A stretch of 64,000 bases of DNA, from the NCBI GenBank assembly GCA_021155205.1, contig JAJNPS010000018.1:62001-126000 (forward strand), given 5' to 3'. The DNA comes from Rhodobacterales bacterium (GTDB taxonomy: Bacteria > Pseudomonadota > Alphaproteobacteria > Rhodobacterales > Rhodobacteraceae). Positions 9,751 to 19,499 of this stretch are shown in pieces. Positions within the stretch are counted from its first letter, which is position 1. Each line of letters begins with the position of its first letter. The notes beneath the pieces are model-generated. The model was not told where the DNA came from. It saw only the letters and a list, made by a program, of their open reading frames with translations, and did no database searches. Position numbers and translations under genes: made by a program.

Positions 9751-9775
9751 GAACCTCTAGCACCTATAGCTGCAA
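9751..9775 (-). promoter_or_regulatory. MerR-family heavy-metal operator upstream of the zinc-ribbon/CDF operon
   Basis: Minus strand: TTGCAG as a -35 candidate (9775-9770), then the dyad GCTATAG-GTG-CTAGAGG. This resembles the CTATAG/CTAGAG operators of ZntR/CadR/PbrR-type regulators rather than the ACCTT arms of CueR. A -10 about 19 bases on (CATGTT) is weak. The matching regulator is not in the window. Confidence 0.45.
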
Positions 9776-9956
9776 GGCCGAAGTCCACACATTTGCGTCA
9801 GCATCGCCCACTGGACGCCAGAATCTTTCGCAACCGGCGGCGTTGGCCCTTGAACGGGATGGGAGCTGACCACCATCTGGCAACGGTTGGCAGATCGCAA
9901 GGACCGACCTGATCGAACCTGTGGTCTGCCCCCCCAAGTCCCCGTCAAGACACCGC

Positions 9957-10382
9957 ATGATCCGCATTGCCAACCTTGCGCTCTTGGTCCTGTTCCCCGT
10001 CGCGTGGTTCGCGCCTCTCCTCCGTGCGGCGCTTTTGCCGATTTTCGGGATGGACGAAATCTCGGTCGTCACGGGTTTGCAATCCTTGTGGGGCACCGAC
10101 GCCGGCCTTGCCCTTCTGGTCACGTTCCTGGCGGTCTTTGCGCCCTATGCCAAGACGATCGGGGTCGCGCTGGTCCATTTCGACCTGTTGAAGCCAAGCA
10201 CCCTGCCCGCCCTGCACATTTTGGGCAAACTCGCCATGGCGGATGTGTTCCTGATCGCCATCTACATCGTGCTGGTCAAAGGCATCGGCCTTGCCACCGT
10301 GGAAACTGCCTGGGGATTGTATCTTTTCACCGCCTGCGTGCTGGCCAGCCTGTGGATCGGCCATGCCACGCCGCGGGCCTGA
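9957..10382 (+). CDS. Paraquat-inducible protein A domain membrane protein
   Basis: A 141-residue, four-helix membrane protein matching a single PqiA domain. PqiA proteins work with MCE-type lipid transport systems in the inner membrane. Full-length PqiA has two such domains, so this is a one-domain form, common in alphaproteobacteria. ATG 9957 begins the first hydrophobic segment; an earlier ATG at 9921 would add 12 polar residues. radA starts 36 bases downstream. No MCE or PqiB partner is present in the window. Confidence 0.8.
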   Translation: MIRIANLALLVLFPVAWFAPLLRAALLPIFGMDEISVVTGLQSLWGTDAGLALLVTFLAVFAPYAKTIGVALVHFDLLKPSTLPALHILGKLAMADVFLIAIYIVLVKGIGLATVETAWGLYLFTACVLASLWIGHATPRA

Positions 10383-10417
10383 TTGCGCCCGCTGCCGATC
10401 GCGGGCATGACTGCGCC

Positions 10418-11776
<1,359 letters not shown>

Positions 11777-11794
11777 AACCCCGGGGAGAGGCGA

Positions 11795-12412
11795 ATGGAA
11801 GGCTTTACCGTCATTGACGCCGTTGTTGCGGGGGTCATCGTGCTGTCGGCGATCCTCGCCTATTCGCGCGGTTTCGTGCGCGAGGCGATGGCCATCGTTG
11901 GCTGGATCGGGGCTGCGATCCTGGCCTTTGTCTTTGCACCATCGGTGCAGCCCCTGGTCAAGGAATTGCCGGTGGTGGGCAGTTTTCTGGCCGACAGCTG
12001 CGAATTGTCGATCGTGGCGGCGGCGGCCGGGGTGTTTGCCATCGGCCTGATCATCGCGGCCCTGTTCACGCCGCTTTTCTCGTCCGTGGTGCAGCGGTCC
12101 GCCCTTGGCGGCATCGACCAGGGCCTGGGGTTTCTGTTCGGTGTCGTGCGCGGCGTGCTGTTGGTCGCCATCGCCTTCATCGTCTATGACCGCGCCATGG
12201 GCAGCCAGCCCATCCCGATGGTCGAGGAATCGCGGTCGCAGCGGGTCTTTGCGTCATTTCAGGCCAACATCGATGCCAACATCCCGTCGGACGCCCCCGG
12301 CTGGATTCTGCAACGCTACAACGACCTGACGCAGGCCTGCGTCGGTGCCGCAACCGACGTCGCCCCCGCCGCACCGCCCGCACCCGACGCCGCACCCGTC
12401 ACGGGGGGTTGA
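11795..12412 (+). CDS. cvpA: CvpA family inner-membrane protein
   Basis: A 205-residue protein with four membrane segments in the first 130 residues and the CvpA hallmark SRGFVREAMAIVGWIGA at about 25-41. The C-terminal tail is rich in Ala and Pro. CvpA is linked to colicin V production and envelope stress in enterics; the molecular role is unclear. It lies directly upstream of purF, as in many proteobacteria, and 18 bases after radA. Confidence 0.92.
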   Translation: MEGFTVIDAVVAGVIVLSAILAYSRGFVREAMAIVGWIGAAILAFVFAPSVQPLVKELPVVGSFLADSCELSIVAAAAGVFAIGLIIAALFTPLFSSVVQRSALGGIDQGLGFLFGVVRGVLLVAIAFIVYDRAMGSQPIPMVEESRSQRVFASFQANIDANIPSDAPGWILQRYNDLTQACVGAATDVAPAAPPAPDAAPVTGG

Positions 12413-12530
12413 CCCCCGGGGCGCAGACCCAGACTGCACGGCATTGGCATTCGCCTCCCCGTGACATTGGCGGGCATCCCGGCTACACCGGCGTCACAAT
12501 TCTGTTCCACCCCGGAATCGGAGCCCGCCC

Positions 12531-14012
12531 ATGCGCGCGATGCCCCTGACGCGTCCCTTTCGCGCCCATCCCTTTGACGACGACAAGCTGCGCGAGGAAT
12601 GCGGGATATTCGGCGTCGTCGGCGTCGGGGATGCCGCCAATTTCGTGGCGCTTGGCCTGCACGCGCTGCAGCACCGGGGCCAGGAGGCCGGCGGCATCGT
12701 CGCCTACCACCCCGATCACGGGTTCAACTCGGCGCGCCGGTTCGGCTATGTGCGTGACAATTTCACCAAACCGGATGTGATGGACACCCTGCCGGGCAGC
12801 CTGTCCATTGGCCATGTCCGCTATTCGACCGCCGGGTCCAGGGGGGCCACCGCGATCCGCGACGTGCAGCCGTTCTTTGGCGAGTTTTCCATGGGCGGCT
12901 GCGCCATCGCCCATAACGGCAACATCACCAATGCCGTCGCCCTGCGGCGCGAACTGATCGAGCGCGGGTCGATCTTTCAGTCCTCGTCCGACAGCGAATG
13001 CATCATCCACCTGATGGCGCGCTCCATCCAGAAAACCCTTGCCGAACGGATCAAGGACGCGCTGCGCCGGGTCGAGGGCGCGTTTTCCGTGGTCGCGATG
13101 ACCCGGACCAAGCTGATCGGTGTGCGCGACCCCTTGGGGGTCAGGCCGCTGGTGCTGGGCCGGATCGGCGATTCTGGCTGGGCGCTGGCGTCGGAAACCT
13201 GTGCGCTGGACATCATCGGCGCGGATTTCGTGCGCGAGGTCGACCCCGGCGAGATGCTGGTGATCGAAGGCAACAAGGTGGAATCCTCGCGCCCCTTTGC
13301 CCCCGCGAAACCCCGGTTCTGCATCTTCGAGAACGTCTATTTCAGCCGCCCCGACAGCATCATCCATGGCCGCTCGGTCTACGAGACCCGCCGCCAGATC
13401 GGTGTGGAACTCGCGCGCGAGGCCCCGGTCGAGGCGGATCTGGTGTGCCCGGTGCCGGACTCTGGCACCCCCGCTGCCATCGGCTACAGCCAGGAAAGCG
13501 GCATCCCCTATGCGATGGGGATCATCCGCAACCAGTATATGGGTCGGACCTTCATCGAGCCGACCGAGCATATCCGCAACATGGGTGTGCGGCTGAAGCT
13601 GAACGTCAACCGCGCGCTGATCAAGGGAAAACGCGTGATCCTGGTCGACGATTCTGTCGTGCGGGGTACCACCAGCCGCAAGATCAAGGACATGATCCTC
13701 GAGGCGGGTGCCGCCGAGGTCCACTTCCGCATCGCCAGTCCGCCAACCGCTTGGCCCTGTTTTTACGGCGTCGATACGCCCGAGCGCTCGAAACTCCTGG
13801 CCGCCACGATGTCCGAAGAAGAAATGCGCCAATGGATCGGCGTCGACAGCCTCAAGTTTGTCACCCTCGACGGCCTTTACCGCGCTGCGGGTGAGGCGGC
13901 GGGCCGCGACATGGCCGAACCCCAGTTCTGTGATGCGTGTTTTTCCGGCGACTATCCGGTGGCCCCCTATGACAAGATCGAAGAAGGGTTCGAGATGAAG
14001 GCGGCGGAGTGA
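12531..14012 (+). CDS. purF: Amidophosphoribosyltransferase
   Basis: A 493-residue enzyme for the first committed step of purine synthesis (PRPP plus glutamine to phosphoribosylamine). The N-terminal glutamine amidotransferase domain starts at Cys24 (EECGIFGVVG) after a short propeptide, and LHALQHRGQEAGG follows. The PRPP loop VILVDDSVVRGTTS lies near residues 367-380. Length is normal. It follows cvpA at 118 bases. An SDR gene lies 109 bases downstream. Confidence 0.97.
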   Translation: MRAMPLTRPFRAHPFDDDKLREECGIFGVVGVGDAANFVALGLHALQHRGQEAGGIVAYHPDHGFNSARRFGYVRDNFTKPDVMDTLPGSLSIGHVRYSTAGSRGATAIRDVQPFFGEFSMGGCAIAHNGNITNAVALRRELIERGSIFQSSSDSECIIHLMARSIQKTLAERIKDALRRVEGAFSVVAMTRTKLIGVRDPLGVRPLVLGRIGDSGWALASETCALDIIGADFVREVDPGEMLVIEGNKVESSRPFAPAKPRFCIFENVYFSRPDSIIHGRSVYETRRQIGVELAREAPVEADLVCPVPDSGTPAAIGYSQESGIPYAMGIIRNQYMGRTFIEPTEHIRNMGVRLKLNVNRALIKGKRVILVDDSVVRGTTSRKIKDMILEAGAAEVHFRIASPPTAWPCFYGVDTPERSKLLAATMSEEEMRQWIGVDSLKFVTLDGLYRAAGEAAGRDMAEPQFCDACFSGDYPVAPYDKIEEGFEMKAAE

Positions 14013-14121
14013 CGTCGCCTCTCTCTCATAGCCTGGCGTGCCGCCAACCCTCCCCTTGCCCTTTCTGATTGGCTCAAATATCCCCGCCGGAGGCTCCAAC
14101 AGCCCCCCAAAGGATCACCCG

Positions 14122-14808
14122 ATGACCCAACAAATCGCACTCGTCACTGGTGCTTCGCGCGGGCTTGGCGCAGCGATGGCCGAACAGCTTGCAGCGCGGG
14201 GCTGGCATGTCTTGGCGGTGGCGCGGACGGTGGGCGCGCTGGAGGAACTTGACGACCGTGTCAAGGCGATGGGCCTGCCCGGTGCGGGCGGGCTGACGCT
14301 GGCACCGATGGACATCAAAACCGACGACGCGATGCGTCATCTGTGCCGCAGCATCCATGACCGCTGGGGTGGGGTCGGTCTCTGGGTCCATGCGGCGATC
14401 CACGCAGCCCCCTTGGCCCCGGCAGGGTCGCTCGATGCCAAGGATTGGGACAAGTCGATTGCGACCAATGTCCGCGCCACGGGCATGCTGATCCCGATGG
14501 TGGAACCGCTGCTCCGCGCGCATCAGGGCACGGCGCTGTTCTTCGACGATCCGAAAATCGCAACAGCATTCCACGGCGCCTACGGTGCGACGAAGGCCGC
14601 GCAGATGGCCCTTGCGCGGTCCTGGCAGGCCGAAACCGTCAGGATCGGCCCGCGCGTGATGATCGCGACCCCTGCCCCGATGCCGACCGCGACGCGGGCG
14701 CGGTTCCATCCGGGCGAGGATCGGGCCAGGCTTGCTGATCCGCGCGCCGAAGCGGCGCGGATCCTCGATGCCATAGGCGACTACGGTCAGGCCCATAATC
14801 ATGCTTGA
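14122..14808 (+). CDS. Short-chain dehydrogenase/reductase family oxidoreductase
   Basis: A 228-residue Rossmann protein with the cofactor motif TGASRGLG at about residues 9-16. The catalytic Tyr-x-x-x-Lys is present as YGATK at about 153-157; the preceding Ser is less clear. Substrate unknown. In this family group it commonly follows purF. ATG 14122 lies after a sequence without a strong Shine-Dalgarno site. An insertion-sequence scar starts immediately downstream, so the gene's 3' flank has been rearranged, but the reading frame itself appears complete. Confidence 0.85.
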   Translation: MTQQIALVTGASRGLGAAMAEQLAARGWHVLAVARTVGALEELDDRVKAMGLPGAGGLTLAPMDIKTDDAMRHLCRSIHDRWGGVGLWVHAAIHAAPLAPAGSLDAKDWDKSIATNVRATGMLIPMVEPLLRAHQGTALFFDDPKIATAFHGAYGATKAAQMALARSWQAETVRIGPRVMIATPAPMPTATRARFHPGEDRARLADPRAEAARILDAIGDYGQAHNHA

Positions 14809-14814
14809 TCGAGC

Positions 14815-15050
14815 GATGGCGGGGTGATTCACTTTCCCAAAGCGGGGAGGGATCACGAGCGATTTGTTCTGGCTGTCGGAAGTGCAGATCGAGCGGTTGA
14901 GGCCGTTCTTTCCGAAGTCCCGAGGCAAGCCGCGTGTCGATGACCGGCGGGTGTTGAGCGGGATAATCTACATTCAGCGCAACGGGTTGATGTGGAAGCA
15001 CGCACCAAGGGACTACGGCCCGCCGAAGACCCTCTACAACCGTTGGCAGC
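14815..15050 (+). mobile_element. 5' remnant of an IS5-family (IS427-like) transposase gene
   Basis: From about 14855 the frame reads SDLFWLSEVQIERLRPFFP and then GKPRVDDRRVLSGIIY and GPPKTLYNRW. These are hallmarks of the N-terminal part of IS5-family orfA transposases. The expected ATG is ACG here, so even the start is lost. Similarity stops at about 15045, where a second, oppositely oriented IS remnant begins. Only about 60 of the usual 250-280 residues remain, so it is not active. The upstream bases GGCGGGGTGATTCACTTTC may be the terminal inverted repeat. Confidence 0.7.
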
Positions 15051-15262
15051 TCATGTCGCCCACGCTTGCCGGTCGGCTGCGCCGCCCAGGCCATGCCAGG
15101 ATCGAACCAGATCGTCAACGCCCCGCGGCGCTTGAGAGCCTTGTTGCAGGATGGCCAGTTCAGGGTCTTGTAGGTCGGAGTGTTCGGTCTGCTCATCCAC
15201 GCCAGCTATCACGCTGGATTCAAGAGATGAATCCCTGAAAGAGTTTATGCAACACGGCCCCC
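15045..15262 (-). mobile_element. 5' remnant of an IS5-family (IS903/IS1031-like) element
   Basis: Minus strand from 15196 the frame reads MSRPNTPTYKTLNWPSC, NKALKRRGALTIWFDPGM and AWAAQPTGKRGR. This is the N terminus of a second, different IS5-family transposase. It stops at about 15045, against the IS427-like remnant. The outer end, GGCCGTGTTGCATAAACTC on the minus strand near 15262-15243, looks like this element's terminal inverted repeat. About 50 residues survive, so the element is dead. The back-to-back arrangement implies one insertion into another followed by deletion. Confidence 0.72.
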
Positions 15263-15529
15263 GGCGCCCACCAGTCTTCAGCCTCATATACCAAGTGCGG
15301 TGGCAAGTTGTGTGATTGGCGTAAGCAAGCAGGCCTATGTCCGGGACGTTGCCGGCAAAAGCAGTAGCACTATCCCGCGCCTGCCCCGTTCGGCGACGAC
15401 CAAACTCTCACCAATTTGCCCCGCCAACTGTGATTTGAAACTGTGGCCTGCTTCCCGCTCCAAACATGCCCTAAATGCCATCGGAATACTAAGTTCGCAT
15501 ATCTGTAACGTCAACGGTTTCAAGCACAT
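15262..15529 (-). pseudogene. Truncated, frameshifted gene, possibly nuclease-like
   Basis: Minus strand from 15529 the frame reads AFRACLEREAGHSFKSQ, then LAGQIGESLVVAERGRRGIV, then goes out of frame near 15372. Adding one base there restores TAFAGNVPDIGLLAYAN. The pattern GQIGE...RRGI...GNVPD.DLLAY is reminiscent of small PD-(D/E)XK-like proteins, but this is from memory and weak. The remainder is cut off at the IS boundary near 15262. The stretch is lower in GC than its neighbours. It is not expected to be functional. Confidence 0.45.
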
Positions 15530-15548
15530 GCTATGAAGCTGCTAACAA

Positions 15549-15577
15549 AGAAAAAAAGGTCGCAATTTCTCGCGACC
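15549..15577 (-). terminator. Rho-independent terminator of the rplM-rpsI operon
   Basis: On the minus strand GGTCGC, eight bases, GCGACC is followed by TTTTTTTC. It lies 35 bases beyond the rpsI stop. Confidence 0.85.
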
Positions 15578-15611
15578 GTTTGATTTTGTTGAACTTTTAT
15601 CCAGTTCTGCG

Positions 15612-16100
15612 TTAGCGCTTGGAGAACTGGAAGCTCTTGCGCGCCTTGGCCTTGCCGTACTTCTTGCGTTCCACCACACGGCTGTCGCGGGTCAGGAACC
15701 CTGCGGCCTTGAGTGCGGGGCGCAGGCTCGGCTCATAAAGCTGCAGCGCCTTGGACACGCCATGCTTGACCGCACCGGCCTGGCCCGACAGGCCGCCGCC
15801 GGCAACCGTTGCCATTACGTCGAACTGGCCTTCGACACCGGCCACCGTAAAGGGCTGGCGCAGGATCATCTGCAGCACGGGGCGGGCAAAGTATTCCGCC
15901 ATGGTCTTGCCGTTGACCGTGACCTTGCCGGACCCCGGCTTGATCCAGACACGGGCGACGGCGTCCTTGCGCTTGCCCGTGGCGTAGGACCGGCCCAGCT
16001 TGTCGCGCACGGCGACACGGACAATGGCAGCGGGTGCAGCGGCGGGCGTGGCATTGCCCACGGCCGATTTGAGATCGTCGAGGGATTTGATATCGGCCAT
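15612..16100 (-). CDS. rpsI: 30S ribosomal protein S9
   Basis: A 162-residue S9. The N-terminal 35 residues are an Ala-rich extension found in alphaproteobacteria. The conserved core begins at GRSYATGKRKDAVARVW, and the protein ends in the basic tail KARKSFQFSKR that reaches the decoding site. ATG 16100 is preferred because GGAG lies nine bases upstream; an ATG at 16106 overlaps the rplM stop. It is co-transcribed with rplM and followed by a terminator. Confidence 0.97.
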   Translation of the reverse strand: MADIKSLDDLKSAVGNATPAAAPAAIVRVAVRDKLGRSYATGKRKDAVARVWIKPGSGKVTVNGKTMAEYFARPVLQMILRQPFTVAGVEGQFDVMATVAGGGLSGQAGAVKHGVSKALQLYEPSLRPALKAAGFLTRDSRVVERKKYGKAKARKSFQFSKR

Positions 16101-16102
16101 GC

Positions 16103-16567
16103 TCATGCGCTCCGGGTGTTTTTCGGGTTCATGGACTTCAGGTCCAGAACGGTCGGGGCTTGCGCCTCGTGCGGGTGGGCGGGGCCGGCATAGATGCGCA
16201 GGTTGGTCATCTGCTGGCGGCCAAGCCGGTTGCGGGTGATCATCCGCTCCACTGCCTTTTCGACGACACGCTCGGGGTGGGCACCCTCCAGCACCTGCCG
16301 CGCGGTGCGGCTCTTGATGCCGCCCGGATGGCCGGTGTGCCAGAAATAGACCTTGTCGTTGCGCTTGTTGCCAGTCATCTGCACCTTGTCGGCGTTGATG
16401 ACGATGACATTGTCGCCCATGTCCATGTGCGGCGTGAAGGTCGGTTTGTTCTTGCCGCGCAGGATGTTGGCCACGATCGTCGCAAGACGGCCCAGAACCA
16501 CGCCCTCGGCGTCGATCAGAACCCATTTCTTGTCGATGTCGGCAGGCGTTGCCGTAAAGGTTTTCAT
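16103..16567 (-). CDS. rplM: 50S ribosomal protein L13
   Basis: A 154-residue L13 of normal length, with the family signature MGDNVIVINADKVQMTGNK at about residues 50-68 and the KSRTARQVLEG segment. It binds 23S rRNA early in large-subunit assembly. It forms the standard two-gene operon with rpsI, whose start lies at its stop codon. The upstream 120 bases are AT-rich for this genome and probably hold the promoter, but I could not fix its boxes. Confidence 0.97.
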   Translation of the reverse strand: MKTFTATPADIDKKWVLIDAEGVVLGRLATIVANILRGKNKPTFTPHMDMGDNVIVINADKVQMTGNKRNDKVYFWHTGHPGGIKSRTARQVLEGAHPERVVEKAVERMITRNRLGRQQMTNLRIYAGPAHPHEAQAPTVLDLKSMNPKNTRSA

Positions 16568-16773
16568 CGGTTTCGTCCCATGAAGGATGACGGGAAGCGC
16601 CGCGGGTCCAGCCCTTTGGCGCGGTATGGCGGTGTATCGCCGAAGCCCGCGGTCAGGTCAAGCCGCAGCTTCCAGAAAAAATCATTCAAAATCAGTTATT
16701 TGCAATAACGGTATCAAATTACCCCAAAAATTTCCACACCCGGACCGGCACAGTTCCGGGCTTGCGGGCGGCC

Positions 16774-17571
16774 CTAACGCAGCTTTGGCGGCCGCGCGGG
16801 GTCCATGCCGGGTGCCGGCCTGGCCGCTGCCTGCGCGGGCGCCTCTGATGCGGGCAGGTCGAACCGCAACGCGACCCGCGCCATCGACTGCGTGCCCGGC
16901 CCGTCCGACGCCAGGAACGCGACATCCATCTCGCCCGCCTCGATGCCGGAAAACACCAGCGCCTCGGACGCCGCCTGCGCCAGCGCCGTCTCGGCCCCCG
17001 CAAGGACGTCGAGAAAGGCCAGCATGTGCCCGCGCCGGCCGCCCTCGTAGGTCACGCCCGCCAGCAAAGCACCCGACGCCAGCGCGCCAGCGCGCGCAAG
17101 TTTTGCGTCCAGCGCGGCGATCAGCGCGTCCGGCAGGCCTGTGGGCGCGTGGAAAAGCCGGGGCCGCGCCTCGACGGGTTCGGGCGGGCTGTCCAGCGCC
17201 ATGGCCAGCCATTCCAGCGCTTCGGGCGGCAGCAGCATCGACGACGGGGCGACGCCAAGGTTGACCCCAAGGCCGATGCCCTGCCCCTTCAGTTGTGCGG
17301 CCAGGACCCGGCCCGGCAGCGCGGCATAGGGTGCGACGCCGCCCGAAAACCCCGCCAGCCGTGCCTCGGTGTCAAAGGCCAGCACGACCGGGCCATCGGC
17401 CAGGGGAAAGACCCGTGGTTCGATCGCGCCGGTGCCCACGACCTCCTGCGCCAGAAGGACGTACAGTTCGCCATCTGCCAGACGCGCATAGAACTGCAGC
17501 CGCGCCGCATCCGATTGCGGGGCGGCGTCCGCCGCGGCATGGGCAAGGTCAAGCGGCGTCTGTCCGGTCAT
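16774..17571 (-). CDS. SseB-family protein
   Basis: A 265-residue protein whose first 120 residues match the SseB N-terminal domain. It includes the FYARLADGELYVLL and VLAFDTEARLAGF segments and the NLGVAPSSMLLPPEALEWL stretch. SseB-domain proteins are cytosolic and of varied, mostly unknown role; the virulence-related name comes from enterics and need not apply. The C-terminal half ends in a Pro/Ala-rich tail. The ATG overlaps the stop of the UDG-like gene by four bases, so they are translationally coupled. Confidence 0.8.
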   Translation of the reverse strand: MTGQTPLDLAHAAADAAPQSDAARLQFYARLADGELYVLLAQEVVGTGAIEPRVFPLADGPVVLAFDTEARLAGFSGGVAPYAALPGRVLAAQLKGQGIGLGVNLGVAPSSMLLPPEALEWLAMALDSPPEPVEARPRLFHAPTGLPDALIAALDAKLARAGALASGALLAGVTYEGGRRGHMLAFLDVLAGAETALAQAASEALVFSGIEAGEMDVAFLASDGPGTQSMARVALRFDLPASEAPAQAAARPAPGMDPARPPKLR

Positions 17572-18158
17572 GTCACGCTTTCCAGTTCAGCCCTGATCCG
17601 CAGCCGCAGCGCAGGCACGCACTCGGCCTCGAACCAGGCGTTGCGCTTCAGCCATCCGGTATTGCGCCAGGACGGATGTGGCAAGGGAAAGACGCCCCGC
17701 GCGGCATGGTGGCGCCAGTCGGCCACCGCTTGCGTCACCCGCGAGGCACCAAGATGCCAGCGGATCGCGGCAGCACCGACCAGCAAAGTCAGCCGGATGC
17801 CCGGCAGCGTGGCCAAGACGCGCGCGCGCCATGTGGCCGCACAGAGGGGCGGTGGCGGCAGGTCGGCGCCCCGCGCGTCATAGCCGGGAAAGCAGAAAGC
17901 CATCGGCACGATGGCGATCCGGTCACGATCATGGAACGCCGCGGCGTCCAGCCCCATCCAGTCCCGCAGCCGGTCGCCCGAGGCGTCGGCAAAGGGCCGC
18001 CCCGAGGCATGCACCCGCGCGCCCGGCGCCTGCCCTGCCACCAGCACCCGCGCGCCGGACGTAAACCACACCACCGGACGCGGCGCATGCGCGGTTGCAG
18101 TCGCCGCAAAGCGCGCGGCGCACAGGCGGCAGGCTGACAACTCGTCGGTCAGGGTCAT
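17568..18158 (-). CDS. Uracil-DNA glycosylase superfamily protein
   Basis: A 196-residue protein with UDG-fold motifs. These are VLVAGQAPGARVHASGRPF at about residues 38-56 (the water-activating motif region) and LPHPSWRN near 163-170 (the DNA-intercalation motif). A CRLC pair at residues 10-13 plus later cysteines could be part of an iron-sulfur site as in families 4 and 5, but four well-spaced ligands are not obvious. It may therefore be a UDG-like protein without proven base-excision activity. It is the first gene of a two-gene operon with the SseB-family gene. ATG 18158 is chosen from the start of homology. Confidence 0.75.
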   Translation of the reverse strand: MTLTDELSACRLCAARFAATATAHAPRPVVWFTSGARVLVAGQAPGARVHASGRPFADASGDRLRDWMGLDAAAFHDRDRIAIVPMAFCFPGYDARGADLPPPPLCAATWRARVLATLPGIRLTLLVGAAAIRWHLGASRVTQAVADWRHHAARGVFPLPHPSWRNTGWLKRNAWFEAECVPALRLRIRAELESVT

Positions 18159-18279
18159 GGCGCGATCATGCGCCGGGGCCACAGGCAAGCGCAATCCTGC
18201 CGCGGCATTCTTGTGCCGCCGGGGCGTATTGGCTAGCGATGACAAAGGGCACCCCGCCCGGTCAGGATCGCGTGCCGCG

Positions 18280-18790
18280 ATGTACCGTGTCTCTCCGTTC
18301 GTGCCCCATTTTGCCTGGGGGCTGCTGGGCGGCGCAGGATTGACGACGCTTTGGGTGAATGTCAGTCCCGCCACCTATTCCGACGCCGTCGAATGGCGGC
18401 TGGCCGATCTTGCCGTGCCGACCATTCTGGTGGCGGGTCCATTGAAGCTGACCGTTCAGGTGTTCGTGAACGATGTCCTGATGGCGGTCTTTTTGGCCTT
18501 CATCGGCAAGGAGGTGTGGGAAGCGTTTGTTCTGCGCAGCGGAGTCTTGTCCGGCCGCCAGGCTGTGATGCCCTGTGCGATGACCATCGGCGCAATGGCG
18601 GGCGGTGTGGTGGCGTTTCGGACGCGATCCGGGGCCGGAGACCAGCGAAGAGGCGCGCCGGCGTCTGCGCATCCACTGGCCCTACGGGCTGGCTGCGGTG
18701 GCACGCCGGGTCGGGGTGGCCGCCGCCGACCTGCCGCCTGTGCTCGGGCTTTTGCCCGTGATGCACCGTTCGGTAAGCAAATGGCGCTAG
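18280..18790 (+). pseudogene. NhaA-type Na+/H+ antiporter homologue, truncated and frameshifted
   Basis: The frame from ATG 18280 reads VPHFAWGLLGGAGLTTLW, then VNVSPATYSDAVEWRLAD and FVNDVLMAVFLAFIGKE. These match the N-terminal third of NhaA-like antiporters (FVNDGLMAVFFF.GKE). After about 18607 the match moves to the next frame (ETSEEARRR) and then stops making sense. A normal NhaA has about 380-400 residues, so most membrane helices are gone. The remainder up to kpsT shows no recognisable gene. It lies where a capsule operon partner might be expected. Confidence 0.68.
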
Positions 18791-18839
18791 ACCGGTGCAA
18801 GGGTTTGTCGGGCGACATGGCCCCGATCAAGGACCGGCG

Positions 18840-19499
18840 ATGATCGCGTTTGAACAGGTATCAAAGTCGTTCTGGACCGGCACGCGCCGCAAGGTGATCC
18901 TTGACCAGGCGTCGTTCCGGGTTGAACTCGGGCAATCCATGGGGATCCTTGCGGGCAACGGCACCGGCAAGACGACCATCATCAACATGATGGCGGGCCT
19001 TGAAAAGCCGGATGAAGGCCGGATCATCACCACCTCGCGCATCTCGTTCCCGCTGGGCTTCATGGGCGGTCTGGTGACACGCCACACGGCGACCGAAAAC
19101 GTGCGCTACATCGCACGGCTTTACAGCCTTGACCCCGATTACGTCGAAAGCTTTTGCCGCTGGCTTTGCGGGCTGGCGGAATATTTCGACATGCCGGTCG
19201 GCACCTACAGCCAGGGCATGCGCGCGCGGCTCAGCTTTGCGCTGCTTCTCGCGATCGAATTCGACATCTACCTGATCGACGAGGGCATGCCCGGCACCAC
19301 GGATGCCGAGTTCAACCGCAAGGCCGGTACACTGTTGCAAGATCGGCTGCAAAAGGCGACGGTCGTCGTGGTCTCGCATGATGCGAAGATCCTGGAACGG
19401 TTCTGCAGCACGGCAGCGGTCTTGCGGGACGGGCGGCTTTACATGTTTGAAACCCTGCAAGAGGCAAAGCGCCTTTATGACTATGAAGCTGACCGCTAG
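18840..19499 (+). CDS. kpsT: Capsule polysaccharide ABC exporter ATPase
   Basis: A 219-residue ABC ATPase of the KpsT/Wzt short type. Walker A is AGNGTGKTT at about residues 38-46, the signature YSQGMRARLSF near 124-134 and Walker B FDIYLIDEGM near 142-151. It powers the KpsM permease to move lipid-linked capsule across the inner membrane. kpsM is not adjacent; the upstream space holds the NhaA-like pseudogene. The last 17 bases overlap the kpsE start. Confidence 0.93.
   Translation: MIAFEQVSKSFWTGTRRKVILDQASFRVELGQSMGILAGNGTGKTTIINMMAGLEKPDEGRIITTSRISFPLGFMGGLVTRHTATENVRYIARLYSLDPDYVESFCRWLCGLAEYFDMPVGTYSQGMRARLSFALLLAIEFDIYLIDEGMPGTTDAEFNRKAGTLLQDRLQKATVVVVSHDAKILERFCSTAAVLRDGRLYMFETLQEAKRLYDYEADR

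Noticed and set aside
12483..14099. A 538-residue minus-strand open frame across purF
   Set aside because: It is antisense to a well-supported purF and its protein has no recognisable pattern.
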